This document shows positions 26,436 through 34,804 of a stretch of 64,000 bases of DNA, in pieces. The first letter of the stretch is position 1, and every line of letters starts with the position of its first letter. The position numbers and the translations under genes are program-made. The stretch spans positions 62,001 to 126,000 of the forward strand of contig NZ_JAJGSX010000007.1 in the NCBI RefSeq assembly GCF_021245725.1. The letters run 5' to 3'. The DNA is from Pseudonocardia sp. TRM90224. GTDB taxonomy: Bacteria; Actinomycetota; Actinomycetes; Mycobacteriales; Pseudonocardiaceae. The notes under the pieces were generated by a model that saw only the letters and a program-made list of their open reading frames with translations, was not told the origin of the DNA and did not search any database.

Positions 26436-27011
26436 TCAGCCGCCGGCGCGGGTGAGGAGAGTCTGTATCACGAACTCGGCGGCCGTACGCGCCTTCTTGC
26501 ACGCCACCTCGCGAATCATCGGCAGGTTGCCGAGGTAGTCGTACGAGACCTGGATGGTCCGGCCCGCGGCGACGTCGAGAAAGATCTGGCAGGTTTCCTC
26601 GCGTGGGGCGTAGAGGGTCTGCGTCTCGACTGCCGGAAAGCCGGCCACACGGATGACGTCCGCCCCGAGCGGGTTGCGCAGCATGACTTCCGCGCCGTAC
26701 GCGATGTGGATCTCCACGACGTATCCCTCCCTCGGCTCATCGGGCGTGTGTCTCCATTGGCACGTTCTCCTGCCATCCCGCCGCGGCTCCCGATTCGCCG
26801 ATATACCGACGTCGAGCTGGATGAGCTGCTCGTCGGCCAACAGGGAGCACGGATCGAGGCCGTCGATCACGATGTCGCCCGGCCGCGGCGGTAAGGACGC
26901 GCCCCCTGGGCTGTGGGCTGTGGGCACGCCGACGACGGGCGCCGGCGAACAGGAGCTGACGATCAACGCTGCCGCCACGACAGCGAACGTCGGGATTGCA
27001 CGTGCCCTCAT
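26436..27011 (-). CDS. DUF3558 lipoprotein
   Basis: The 191-residue product has a short basic N-terminus, a hydrophobic segment and a Cys in SSCSPAP, consistent with a lipoprotein anchor. GLDPCSLL and RRTCQWRH match the cysteine-containing core of DUF3558, a secreted actinobacterial family of unknown function. Its ATG overlaps the stop of the upstream WXG100-like gene (ATGA), a pairing suggestive of a cell-surface or secretion-linked module. Confidence 0.82.
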   Translation of the reverse strand: MRARAIPTFAVVAAALIVSSCSPAPVVGVPTAHSPGGASLPPRPGDIVIDGLDPCSLLADEQLIQLDVGISANREPRRDGRRTCQWRHTPDEPREGYVVEIHIAYGAEVMLRNPLGADVIRVAGFPAVETQTLYAPREETCQIFLDVAAGRTIQVSYDYLGNLPMIREVACKKARTAAEFVIQTLLTRAGG

Positions 27012-27367
27012 CCACGCGGCCGGTAGGAGTTGGCGATCTCATCGTCCGTGTAGCCGTAGAACCTCGCGGTTTCGTCTAACGCACTCGCCGCCTCACGGAG
27101 ATCGCTGTTGTACTGCTTGCATCCTTCGAACAGTGCTTCGATGCGCTCATTGAATGCGGCCTGCGCATCCCGGGAAACTGGATCACCACCGCAAAGACCG
27201 ATTCCAGGGTTGTTGTTTCGCGCGTTGGTGAGGACGTCGTCCAGCCGATCCGCCTCCGCCATCAGCACCGCGCGTGCCTTCAGCACGTTGTCGCGGTTGA
27301 CCTGCATCGCCACCGACGCCACGGCAGCATCGAGCTTGGGCCGGAAAGGCCCGGGTGAGTCAGCCAT
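27008..27367 (-). CDS. Small helical WXG100/ESX-like protein
   Basis: This 119-residue, mostly helical protein (FRPKLDAAVASVAMQVNRDN, ADRLDDVLTNARNN, FNERIEALFEGCKQYNSDLR) ends with YGYTDDEIANSYRPRG. Size, helix-turn-helix shape, lack of a signal peptide and a C-terminal Y-x-x-x-D (YGYTD) resemble type VII secretion substrates. The central turn is NPGIGLCGGDPVS rather than WXG, so it is only WXG100-like. It is translationally coupled to the DUF3558 lipoprotein. No ESX machinery gene is in the window. Confidence 0.65.
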   Translation of the reverse strand: MADSPGPFRPKLDAAVASVAMQVNRDNVLKARAVLMAEADRLDDVLTNARNNNPGIGLCGGDPVSRDAQAAFNERIEALFEGCKQYNSDLREAASALDETARFYGYTDDEIANSYRPRG

Positions 27368-27443
27368 GCCGAGGAGGATAGAACTCGACCACGGCCCGCC
27401 GGGCCGTTTCGGAGAAACCCGTAAAGAGGCCCTGAAAGGATCC

Positions 27444-28574
27444 CTATGGCTGTTTTCCGAATTCCGCCGAGGCCACCGTCCAGGCCCGCGCCTGTTCCGA
27501 GATCGTCACGCCGATGCCGGGTCGGTCGGGGACGAGCATGCGGCCGTCGCTGATCTGCAGGCTCTCGTCGAAGAGCGGTTCGAGCCACTCGAAGTGCTCC
27601 ACCCACGGCTCCAGGCCGTACGCCGCGGCCAGGTGCAGGTGTATCTCCATGGCGAAGTGCGGCGCGAGCTGCAGGCGGTGGTGCTCGGCGAGGGCGGCGA
27701 GGCGCAGGAACGGGGTGATGCCGCCGATCCTCGGCGCGTCGGGCTGCACGACGTCGGCGGCGCCCGCCCTGATCAGCTCCCAGTGCTCTGCGACGCTCGT
27801 GAGCATCTCGCCGGTCGCGATCGGGGTGTCCAGCGCGCGGGCGAGGGCGGCGTGCCCCTCGGCGTCGTACGCGTCGAGCGGCTCCTCGATCCAGGTCAGG
27901 TCGAGGTCCTCGAACGCGCGGCCCATCCGCAGGGCGCTGCGCCGGTCCCACTGCTGGTTCGCGTCGACCATGAGCGGCACGCCGTCGCCGAGGTGCGAGC
28001 GCACCGCCGTCACCCGCGCGAGGTCGACGGCCGCGTCCGGGTGCCCCACCTTGATCTTGATGCCGCCGATGCCGCGCTTCAGCGACTCCGTCGCGTTCTC
28101 CAGCACCTCCTCGATCGGCGTGTGCAGGAACCCGCCGGAGGTGTTGTAGCAGCGCACGGAATCGCGGTGCGCCCCGAGCAGCTTCGCGAGCGACAGCCCG
28201 GCCCGTTTCGCCTTCAGGTCCCACAGCGCGACGTCGATCGCGGCGATCGCCTGCGTCGCGAGCCCGCTGCGGCCCACCGACGCCCCCGCCCACAGCAGCT
28301 TCTCGACGATCCGCGCGATGTCGCTGGCGTCCTCACCGATCAGGTCGGGCGCGATCTCGACGGCGTGCGCGTACTGTCCCGGCCCGCCGGCCCGCTTCGA
28401 GTAGCCGAACCCGACGCCGCTGTGCCCGCCTTCGGTGACGATCTCGGCGAAGAGGAACGCGATCTCCGTCATCGGCCGCTGCCGGCCCGTCAGCACCTTG
28501 GCGTCGCTGATCGGCGTGCTCAGCGGCAGCGTCACCGACGACAGCCGGACCCACACGATCGCCCCGTCGGTCAC
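27444..28574 (-). CDS. Talarate/galactarate dehydratase (enolase superfamily)
   Basis: This 376-residue mandelate-racemase-group enzyme is strikingly like L-talarate/galactarate dehydratase. It has GIKIKVGHPDAAVDL (KxK base), PLMVDANQQWDRRSALRMGR and WIEEPLDAYDAEGHAALA (metal ligands), PIATGEMLTS (third ligand), LAPHFAMEIHLHL (catalytic His) and the C-terminal FGKQP. Expected reaction: dehydration of galactarate or talarate to 5-dehydro-4-deoxyglucarate, the substrate of the kdgD product encoded divergently. The GTG start at 28574 lies just before the end of the IclR gene. Identification rests on remembered family sequence. Confidence 0.87.
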   Translation of the reverse strand: MTDGAIVWVRLSSVTLPLSTPISDAKVLTGRQRPMTEIAFLFAEIVTEGGHSGVGFGYSKRAGGPGQYAHAVEIAPDLIGEDASDIARIVEKLLWAGASVGRSGLATQAIAAIDVALWDLKAKRAGLSLAKLLGAHRDSVRCYNTSGGFLHTPIEEVLENATESLKRGIGGIKIKVGHPDAAVDLARVTAVRSHLGDGVPLMVDANQQWDRRSALRMGRAFEDLDLTWIEEPLDAYDAEGHAALARALDTPIATGEMLTSVAEHWELIRAGAADVVQPDAPRIGGITPFLRLAALAEHHRLQLAPHFAMEIHLHLAAAYGLEPWVEHFEWLEPLFDESLQISDGRMLVPDRPGIGVTISEQARAWTVASAEFGKQP

Positions 28575-28576
28575 CC

Positions 28577-29422
28577 TCAGATCCCCGTGAAGTCGACGGG
28601 CGCGGCCAGGTCGACCGGCGCCATCTGCTCGATCGCGAGCCGCGTCTGCTCCATCGCGGCGATGATCTCCCGCTCGCGACCGTCCCGCAGGCGCGTCACC
28701 GGCACCGAGCAGCTGATCGCGTCGGCGGCAGGGCTCGCGTACCGCAGTGGCAGCCCGAAGCACACGACGCCGACGTAGTTCTCCTCGTTGTCGATCGAGT
28801 AGCCGCGCTCCCGCGTCCGCCGGAGGTCGGCGACCAGCGCTTCCTTCTCGATGATCGTGTTCGGGGTGAGCGGGGTCAGCTGATCGGGCAGGTGCGGGTC
28901 GATCGCCCCCAACCGCTCGGCGAGCAGCGCCTTGCCCATCGACGTGCTGAACGCCGGCAGCGTGCGCCCGACCCGGCTGAAGGGCCGCATGTACTGCGTC
29001 GATTCCTTCGTGGCCAGGTAGACGATGTCGACGCGGTCGAGCCGGCCGAAGTGGATCGTCTCGCCGAGCGCGGCGCCGAGCTCGTTGATGTGCGGCGCGG
29101 CGATGCGCACGTACGGGTCGGTGTCGAGGTAGGTCGTGCCGGCGAGCAGCGCCCTGATCCCGATGCTGTACTGCGTGCCGGTCGGGTCGGTGCGCACCCA
29201 GCCGCGCTCCACGAGCGTCCGGATGAGCGCGTAGATGCTGCTGCGCGGCGCCCCGAGGCCCTCGCTCAGCTCACGCAGCCGCGCGGGACGATTCTGCCGG
29301 GACGCGAGCAGCTCCAGCAGCTCGACGGTGCGCGCCGCGGATTTCACCTCACGCACGCCCGGCAGCCGGTCGGCACCGCTCTCTACGTCCAGGTCTTCAG
29401 GCTCGGCCACGCTTGACAGCAT
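28577..29422 (-). CDS. IclR-family regulator of aldarate genes
   Basis: This regulator of up to 281 residues has the IclR winged helix (KSAARTVELLELLASRQNRP, LSEGLGAPRSSIYALIRTLV) and an effector domain (GETIHFGRLDRVDIVYLATK; VGVVCFGLPLRYASP). It lies between the galactarate dehydratase on its own strand and kdgD-gudD-tctCBA on the other, with about 60 bp to the kdgD start, so it probably controls both directions in response to an aldarate or a catabolite. The ATG at 29422 lacks a clear ribosome-binding site; a GTG at 29410 is possible. Confidence 0.85.
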   Translation of the reverse strand: MLSSVAEPEDLDVESGADRLPGVREVKSAARTVELLELLASRQNRPARLRELSEGLGAPRSSIYALIRTLVERGWVRTDPTGTQYSIGIRALLAGTTYLDTDPYVRIAAPHINELGAALGETIHFGRLDRVDIVYLATKESTQYMRPFSRVGRTLPAFSTSMGKALLAERLGAIDPHLPDQLTPLTPNTIIEKEALVADLRRTRERGYSIDNEENYVGVVCFGLPLRYASPAADAISCSVPVTRLRDGREREIIAAMEQTRLAIEQMAPVDLAAPVDFTGI

Positions 29423-29484
29423 AGCAACACATGCTTAGCGTCCAGATTCACACGTAGATGCTGTCTATATATGGAGACGACCGA

Positions 29485-30414
29485 GTGGCGGATGCAGCGG
29501 CACGCTTGCGCGAGGCGATGGGACGGTCGGTGCTGTCCTTCCCGCTGACCTCCTTCACCGAGGACGGCGAGATCGACATCGCGGGTTTCCGCGACCACGT
29601 GGGGCGCCAGGTCGCGGCCGGTCCCGCGGCGCTCTTCGTCTGCTGCGGGACGGGCGAGTTCTTCTCGCTCGCCGAGCCCGAGTACGAGCAGCTGCTCACC
29701 GCGGCGGTCGCCGAGGTCGGCGGGCGCGTTCCGGTCGTCGCGGGCCTGGGCTACGGCTGGGCGCAGGCGTCGCGGTTCGCCGCCGCCGCCGAGCGCGCGG
29801 GCGTCGACGCCGGGCTGCTCATGCCGCACTACCTCGTCGAGGCGCCTCAGCTCGGGCTCGTCGCGCAGGTCCGCGAGGTCGCGGCGCGCACGGCCCTGCC
29901 GCTGATCGTCTACCAGCGCGGGCAGGTGCGCTTCAGCGCCGCCGCGATCGCCGAGCTCGGCGGGGTGCACGGCGTGATCGGCCTCAAGGACGGCCACAGC
30001 GACCTCGACCAGCTGCAGCGCGCCCGGCTCGCCGCACCCCCTGACTGGCTCTTCTTCAACGGCGCCGCCACCGCGGAGATGCAGGCCCGCGCCTACCGCA
30101 CCATCGGCGTCCCCGCCTACTCGTCGGCCGTGCACTCGTTCGCGCCGGAGATCGCCTCCGCGTTCTTCCGCGCCTTCGCCGCACACGACGACGACACGAT
30201 GGAGAAGCTGCTGCGCGGCTTCTACTGGCCATTGGTCGAGCTGCGCGACAGGCGGGCCGGCTACGCGGTCTCGCTGGTCAAGGCGGCCGCCAGGCTGCGC
30301 GGCGAGCGCGTCGGGCGAGTGCGGGCACCGCTGACCGATCCCACCCCGGACGAGACCACCGAGCTGGAGGCCCTGCTCGACGCCGGTCTCGGCCTCGTAG
30401 GAGCAACGCGATGA
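29485..30414 (+). CDS. kdgD: 5-dehydro-4-deoxyglucarate dehydratase
   Basis: This 309-residue aldolase-fold enzyme of the DapA/KdgD family converts 5-dehydro-4-deoxy-D-glucarate to 2,5-dioxopentanoate, CO2 and water. LSFPLTSFTEDGEIDIAGF, CCGTGEFFSLAEPEY, VYQRG (Tyr) and GLKDGHSDLDQ (Schiff-base Lys) are intact. The GTG at 29485 is chosen over an upstream ATG at 29458 because GGAGA lies 8 bases before it. Its stop overlaps the gudD ATG. The next enzyme, alpha-ketoglutarate semialdehyde dehydrogenase, is not found beside it. Confidence 0.9.
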   Translation: MADAAARLREAMGRSVLSFPLTSFTEDGEIDIAGFRDHVGRQVAAGPAALFVCCGTGEFFSLAEPEYEQLLTAAVAEVGGRVPVVAGLGYGWAQASRFAAAAERAGVDAGLLMPHYLVEAPQLGLVAQVREVAARTALPLIVYQRGQVRFSAAAIAELGGVHGVIGLKDGHSDLDQLQRARLAAPPDWLFFNGAATAEMQARAYRTIGVPAYSSAVHSFAPEIASAFFRAFAAHDDDTMEKLLRGFYWPLVELRDRRAGYAVSLVKAAARLRGERVGRVRAPLTDPTPDETTELEALLDAGLGLVGATR

Positions 30415-31730
30415 CGGGAGCCAGTTCCGTGCCAGTCAGTTCTGGGCCAACCACTTCCGGGCCCACGATCACCCGAGCGACGGTCACCCCGATCCTGATC
30501 GGCGACCCGCCGCTGCTCAACACCCAGGGCGTGCACCAGCCGTACACGCCGCGGATGATCGTCGAGCTGGAGACGGACGCCGGCGTCACCGGCGTCGGCG
30601 AGACCTACGGCGACACCGACTACCTCACGATCGCGGAACGGCTCGCCGTCGCCGTCGTCGGTCAGCCGCTGAGCTGCCTGAACCGGCTCGGCACGCTCGT
30701 CGGCGGCGATTCGAGCGCGCCGGAGTCGACCCGGCTCGACGTCGGCGGCCTGCGTGGGGTGCGGACCAGCACGAAGCTGACCGCGAGCGTCGTCTCGGCG
30801 TTCGAGGTCGCCGCGCTCGACGCGCTCGGGCGCACCACCGGCCTCCCCGTGCACGCGCTGCTGGGCGGCAAGGTCCGCGACCGCGTCGAGTACAGCGGAT
30901 ACCTCTTCTACCGGTGGGCCGAGCACCCCGTCCCGGACGCGCCCGCCGACGACTGGGGCGATGCGCTCGACCCGGACGGTGTCGTGGCGCAGGCCCAGCG
31001 GTTCGCCGACCGGTACGGCTTCACGTCGTTCAAGCTCAAGGGTGGCGTGTTCCCGCCCGAGGAGGAGATCGCGGCGATCAACGCGTTGCGCGCAGCCTTC
31101 CCGGAGGCGCCGCTGCGGCTCGACCCGAACGGCGCGTGGTCGGTCGCGACCGGCATCTCGGTGGCGAACGAGCTGGCCAACGTCGTGGAGTACCTGGAGG
31201 ACCCGACGCTCGGCGTGACCGGGATGTCCGAGGTCTACCGCAAGACCGGCGTCCCGCTCGCGACCAACATGTGCGTCACGACGTTCGCCGAGGTCCCGGC
31301 CGCGTTCGCGGCCGACGCCGTGCAGGTGGTGCTCTCGGACCACCACTTCTGGGGCGGGCTGGTGGCCACCCGCGAGCTGGCGGCGCTCTGCCGGACGTTC
31401 GGCGTGGGCCTCTCGATGCACTCCAACACCCACCTCGGCATCAGCCTGGCCGCGATGACGCACGTCGCGAGCACGGTCCCCGACCTGCTCTACGCCTGCG
31501 ACACGCACCGGCCGTGGCAGACCGAGGACGTGATCACCGAGCCGCACACGTTCAGCGGCGGCTGCGTGGACGTGTCCGACGCCCCCGGGCTCGGGATCGA
31601 GCTGGACCGCGACAACCTCGCCCGCTTCCACGAGCGCTGGAAGGCCGGCGACGTGCGCAACCGCGACGACGTCTCGGCGATGCGGGTGGCTCGACCCGAA
31701 TGGACCCAGCCGGCGATGCCTCGCTGGTGA
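30411..31730 (+). CDS. gudD: Glucarate dehydratase
   Basis: This 439-residue enolase-superfamily enzyme dehydrates D-glucarate to 5-dehydro-4-deoxyglucarate, which feeds the kdgD product. Family hallmarks are DPPLLNTQGVHQPYTPRMIV, SFKLKGGV (KxK base), LRLDPNGAW and YLEDPTL (metal ligands), and MHSNTHLGISLAAMTH (catalytic His). The ATG overlaps the kdgD stop (ATGA). An unusual Ser/Thr/Pro-rich extension of about 17 residues precedes the conserved start. Confidence 0.92.
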   Translation: MTGASSVPVSSGPTTSGPTITRATVTPILIGDPPLLNTQGVHQPYTPRMIVELETDAGVTGVGETYGDTDYLTIAERLAVAVVGQPLSCLNRLGTLVGGDSSAPESTRLDVGGLRGVRTSTKLTASVVSAFEVAALDALGRTTGLPVHALLGGKVRDRVEYSGYLFYRWAEHPVPDAPADDWGDALDPDGVVAQAQRFADRYGFTSFKLKGGVFPPEEEIAAINALRAAFPEAPLRLDPNGAWSVATGISVANELANVVEYLEDPTLGVTGMSEVYRKTGVPLATNMCVTTFAEVPAAFAADAVQVVLSDHHFWGGLVATRELAALCRTFGVGLSMHSNTHLGISLAAMTHVASTVPDLLYACDTHRPWQTEDVITEPHTFSGGCVDVSDAPGLGIELDRDNLARFHERWKAGDVRNRDDVSAMRVARPEWTQPAMPRW

Positions 31731-31751
31731 CCCCACCGATCGGAGCAGACC

Positions 31752-32735
31752 ATGCACAGGCGCATCGTGGCGCTGTTGGCAGGCACGGCCGTCGCGCTGA
31801 CCGCGTGCGGAGGCGTTCAAGGCGGTAGCGCCGCGCGCGACGCGGCCGGCTTCCCCACCAAACCCGTCGAGCTGACCGTCCCGTCCAGCGCGGGCGGCAG
31901 CAGCGACCTCATCGGGCGGGCGGTCGCGCGGGCGGTGGAGAAGCCGCTCGGCACGTCCGTACCGGTGGTCAACAAGCCCGGGGCGAACGGCGCCGTCGGC
32001 GGCAAGGAGGTGCTGGGCAGCAGCCCGGACGGGCACCGGCTCGTCATGCTGTTCAAGTCGCTGATGTCGATCACGCCGCTCGCCGTGGACGACCCGGACG
32101 CGATCCGGTTCGACCAGATGACGGTGGTCGCGCCGCTGACCGTCGAGGACTACGTGCTGGTCGTGCCGGCGGCGTCGCCGCACCGCACGGTGGCCGATCT
32201 CGTCGGGGCGGGCCGGCTCTCCTACGGCACCACCGGCGCCGGCACCGGGAGCCAGCTCGCCCAGGCGCTGCTGTTCGGCGCGGCGAAGGTCGACGCCACC
32301 GACGTGCCGTTCGACGGCGGGGCGCCGACGATCACGGCGTTGCTCGGCAGCCAGGTGGACGCCGCAGTGATCCAGATCGCCGAGGCCGCGCCGCAGGTCG
32401 ACGCTGGCGCGCTGCGCCCACTGGCGGTGTTCTCCGAGGCGAGGATCCCGTTCCTGAAGGACGTCCCGACGGCGAAGGAGCTCGGCTACGACGTGGTCGT
32501 CGACCAGCGCCGCTTCCTCGCCGCGCCGGCCGGGCTCGCCCCCGAGGCGCTCGCGACGCTGCAGAAGGCCGTCGCCACGGCGCAGCAGGACCCGCGATAC
32601 ACGGAGTTCCTGGAGAAGAACTACATCAGCCCGTGGACCGACCCGGCCGACCAGGTGATCCCGCACCTCGAGGCGGCGAAGAAGGGCTACGCCGACGTGA
32701 TCGCGGCGTCCGGGATCACGTTCAAGGAATCCTGA
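31752..32735 (+). CDS. tctC: TctC-like tripartite transporter substrate-binding lipoprotein
   Basis: This 327-residue Bug/TctC-family receptor has lipobox LTAC in AVALTACGG and the mature start FPTKPVELTVPSSAGGSSDL. VNKPGANGAVGGKEV and LSYGTTGAGTGSQLAQALLF are typical ligand-pocket strands. It works with tctB and tctA directly downstream, stop and start overlapping (TGATG). The upstream aldarate enzymes suggest glucarate or galactarate as ligand. Confidence 0.9.
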   Translation: MHRRIVALLAGTAVALTACGGVQGGSAARDAAGFPTKPVELTVPSSAGGSSDLIGRAVARAVEKPLGTSVPVVNKPGANGAVGGKEVLGSSPDGHRLVMLFKSLMSITPLAVDDPDAIRFDQMTVVAPLTVEDYVLVVPAASPHRTVADLVGAGRLSYGTTGAGTGSQLAQALLFGAAKVDATDVPFDGGAPTITALLGSQVDAAVIQIAEAAPQVDAGALRPLAVFSEARIPFLKDVPTAKELGYDVVVDQRRFLAAPAGLAPEALATLQKAVATAQQDPRYTEFLEKNYISPWTDPADQVIPHLEAAKKGYADVIAASGITFKES

Positions 32736-33235
32736 TGGATCAGGAGCAGGAGGAGGTCCAGGAGGAGGTCCAGGAGCAGGTCACGGCCCCGGCCGGCCGA
32801 TCGCGGACGACGGCGGTCGCGGCGGTCGTCTCGCTCGCCGTCGGCCTGCTCGCGGGCTGGACGGCGTGGGGCATGCGGGTGGGCACGCTCTCCGAGCCGG
32901 GTCCGGGGCTGTGGCCGCTCGTCGTGAGCGTGGTGATGGTGCTGTCGTCGGTCGCGCTGCTCGTCGCAGCGGGGCACGCCACCGAGAGCGACCCGTTCAC
33001 CCGCGGCAGCGCGGTCGTGCTGCTCGGCGCGGTGTCGCTGCTGGCCTACGCGTGGGCGTTCGAGCGGATCGGGTTCGAGATCCCCACGGCGCTGCTGCTG
33101 ATGCTGTGGCTCACCGTGATCGGCAAGGAGCCGCTGCTGACGTCGCTGCTGGTCACGGTGGGCGCGACGGCGGCGGCCTACCTGCTGTTCGTAGTTGCGC
33201 TGGGCGTCTCGCTGCCTCGGCTGATCGCGTTCTGA
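32735..33235 (+). CDS. tctB: TctB-like small membrane subunit
   Basis: This 166-residue protein has a charged N-terminal tail and four hydrophobic segments (VAAVVSLAVGLLAGWTAWG; PLVVSVVMVLSSVALLVAA; VVLLGAVSLLAYAWAF; LLVTVGATAAAYLLFVVALG), as in DUF1468/TctB subunits. The N-terminal tail EQEEVQEEVQEQV is encoded by a short in-frame tandem DNA repeat (unit GAGGAGGTCCAG). It is the middle gene of tctCBA. Confidence 0.85.
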   Translation: MDQEQEEVQEEVQEQVTAPAGRSRTTAVAAVVSLAVGLLAGWTAWGMRVGTLSEPGPGLWPLVVSVVMVLSSVALLVAAGHATESDPFTRGSAVVLLGAVSLLAYAWAFERIGFEIPTALLLMLWLTVIGKEPLLTSLLVTVGATAAAYLLFVVALGVSLPRLIAF

Positions 33236-33247
33236 GGCCGGGGATCC

Positions 33248-34777
33248 ATGGACGTCATCGGGCCGGCACTGGCCGGCTTCTCCGTCGCCTTCGAGCCGGC
33301 GAACCTGCTCTACTGCCTGCTCGGCGTGACCCTCGGCATGCTCGTGGGCGTCCTGCCCGGGCTCGGGCCGGCCGCGACGATCGCGGTGCTGCTGCCGATC
33401 ACGTACACGATCGAGCCGGCCTCGGCGATCATCATGCTCGCCGGGATCTTCTACGGCGCGCAGTACGGCGGCACGATCACGTCGGTGCTGCTGCGGCTGC
33501 CCGGTGAGGCGTCGACGGTGGTCACGGCGATCGACGGTTACCAGATGGCGCGCAACGGCAGAGCGGGCGCCGCGCTCGGGATCGCGGCGATCGGCTCGTT
33601 CATCGGCGGCACGGTCGCGATCCTCGGGCTGACGTTCCTGGCGCCGCTCGTGGCAGGCGCGGCGTTGAGCTTCGGGCCGCCCGAGTACACCGCCTTGGCC
33701 GTCCTGGGCATCCTGCTGGTCACGACGCTGGGCGGCGGCTCGGTGCGGGCGAGCCTGCTCGCGGCCGCGATCGGGCTGCTGCTCGCGACCGTGGGCCGCG
33801 ACCCGATCGTCGCGACCGAGCGCTTCACGTTCGGCAGCGACGAGCTGGCCGACGGGATCGACTTCGTCGTCGTCGCGATGGGCCTGTTCGGGATCGGCGA
33901 GATCCTGTTCAACCTGGAGCAGCACCGCGGGACGAACCCGAAGCCGCCGCCGATCGGACGGGCGTGGCCGTCGCGGCAGGACTGGCGCGACGCGCGGGCC
34001 GCGGTCGGGCGCGGCTCGGTCGTCGGGTTCGTGCTCGGCGTGCTGCCCGGCGGTGGCGCGACGATGTCCTCGCTGGTCGCGTACGCGGTGGAGAAGCGCA
34101 GGGCGAAGGACCCCAGCCGGTTCGGCAAGGGCGCCATCGAGGGCGTCGCAGGACCGGAGACGGCCAACAACGCCGCCGCGACGTCGTCGTTCATCCCACT
34201 GCTCACGCTGGGCATCCCGGCCAACGGGACGATGGCGATCATGTTCGGCGCGCTGCTGCTGCACGGCATCACGCCGGGCCCGCTGCTGATCGGGCAGCAC
34301 CCCGACGTGTTCTGGGGTGTCATCGACTCGATGTACGTCGGGAACCTGCTGCTGCTGATCATGAGCGTGCCGCTGATCGGGATCTTCGTGCGGGTCCTCG
34401 CGGTGCGCACCGCGATCCTCGCCCCGCTGACCGTGCTGATCACCATGATCGGCGTCTACACGGTGCGGATGAGCGTGTTCGACATGCTCGCCGTCGCCGT
34501 GTTCGGGGTGCTGGGCTACCTGATGAAGAAGGTCGGGCTGGAGCCGGGCCCGCTGGTGCTCGCGTTCGTGCTGGGGACGCTGCTGGAGACGTCGTTCCGG
34601 CAGTCGATGCGGATCTTCCACGGTGACCTGGCCGGGTTCGCGGGCCGGCCGATCTCCGGCGTGCTGCTCGGCGCGGTCGTGGTGATCGTCGTCGTGGCGG
34701 CGCTGCGCCGCCGCAGCCACCGGAAGACCGTCGACAACGACGTTTTGGCTGTTCCGGGGCCCACAAAAGAGCCATAA
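33248..34777 (+). CDS. tctA: TctA-like large membrane subunit
   Basis: This 509-residue permease of the tripartite tricarboxylate transporter family has many membrane segments. Two family signatures, GVLPGLGPAATIAVLLPITY near the N-terminus and GVLPGGGATMSSLVAYAVEK midway, are clear, with GIFYGAQYGGTITSVLLRLP between. The last 17 or so residues (from KTVDNDVLAV) are encoded by the family 3 palindromic element that crosses the stop codon, so the natural C-terminus may have been altered by its arrival. Confidence 0.9.
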   Translation: MDVIGPALAGFSVAFEPANLLYCLLGVTLGMLVGVLPGLGPAATIAVLLPITYTIEPASAIIMLAGIFYGAQYGGTITSVLLRLPGEASTVVTAIDGYQMARNGRAGAALGIAAIGSFIGGTVAILGLTFLAPLVAGAALSFGPPEYTALAVLGILLVTTLGGGSVRASLLAAAIGLLLATVGRDPIVATERFTFGSDELADGIDFVVVAMGLFGIGEILFNLEQHRGTNPKPPPIGRAWPSRQDWRDARAAVGRGSVVGFVLGVLPGGGATMSSLVAYAVEKRRAKDPSRFGKGAIEGVAGPETANNAAATSSFIPLLTLGIPANGTMAIMFGALLLHGITPGPLLIGQHPDVFWGVIDSMYVGNLLLLIMSVPLIGIFVRVLAVRTAILAPLTVLITMIGVYTVRMSVFDMLAVAVFGVLGYLMKKVGLEPGPLVLAFVLGTLLETSFRQSMRIFHGDLAGFAGRPISGVLLGAVVVIVVVAALRRRSHRKTVDNDVLAVPGPTKEP

Positions 34778-34793
34778 CGTCGTTGTCGACGGT
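34727..34793. repeat. Family 3 palindromic element, copy a
   Basis: 24-nt arms at 34727-34750 and 34770-34793 (core GTCGACAACGACGTT, one mismatch) with a 19-nt loop holding GGGGCCC. It covers the tctA stop codon (34775-34777) and ends 11 bp before the next gene on the same strand. The second copy is at 61724. Confidence 0.9.
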
Positions 34794-34804
34794 TACTGTC
34801 GCCC

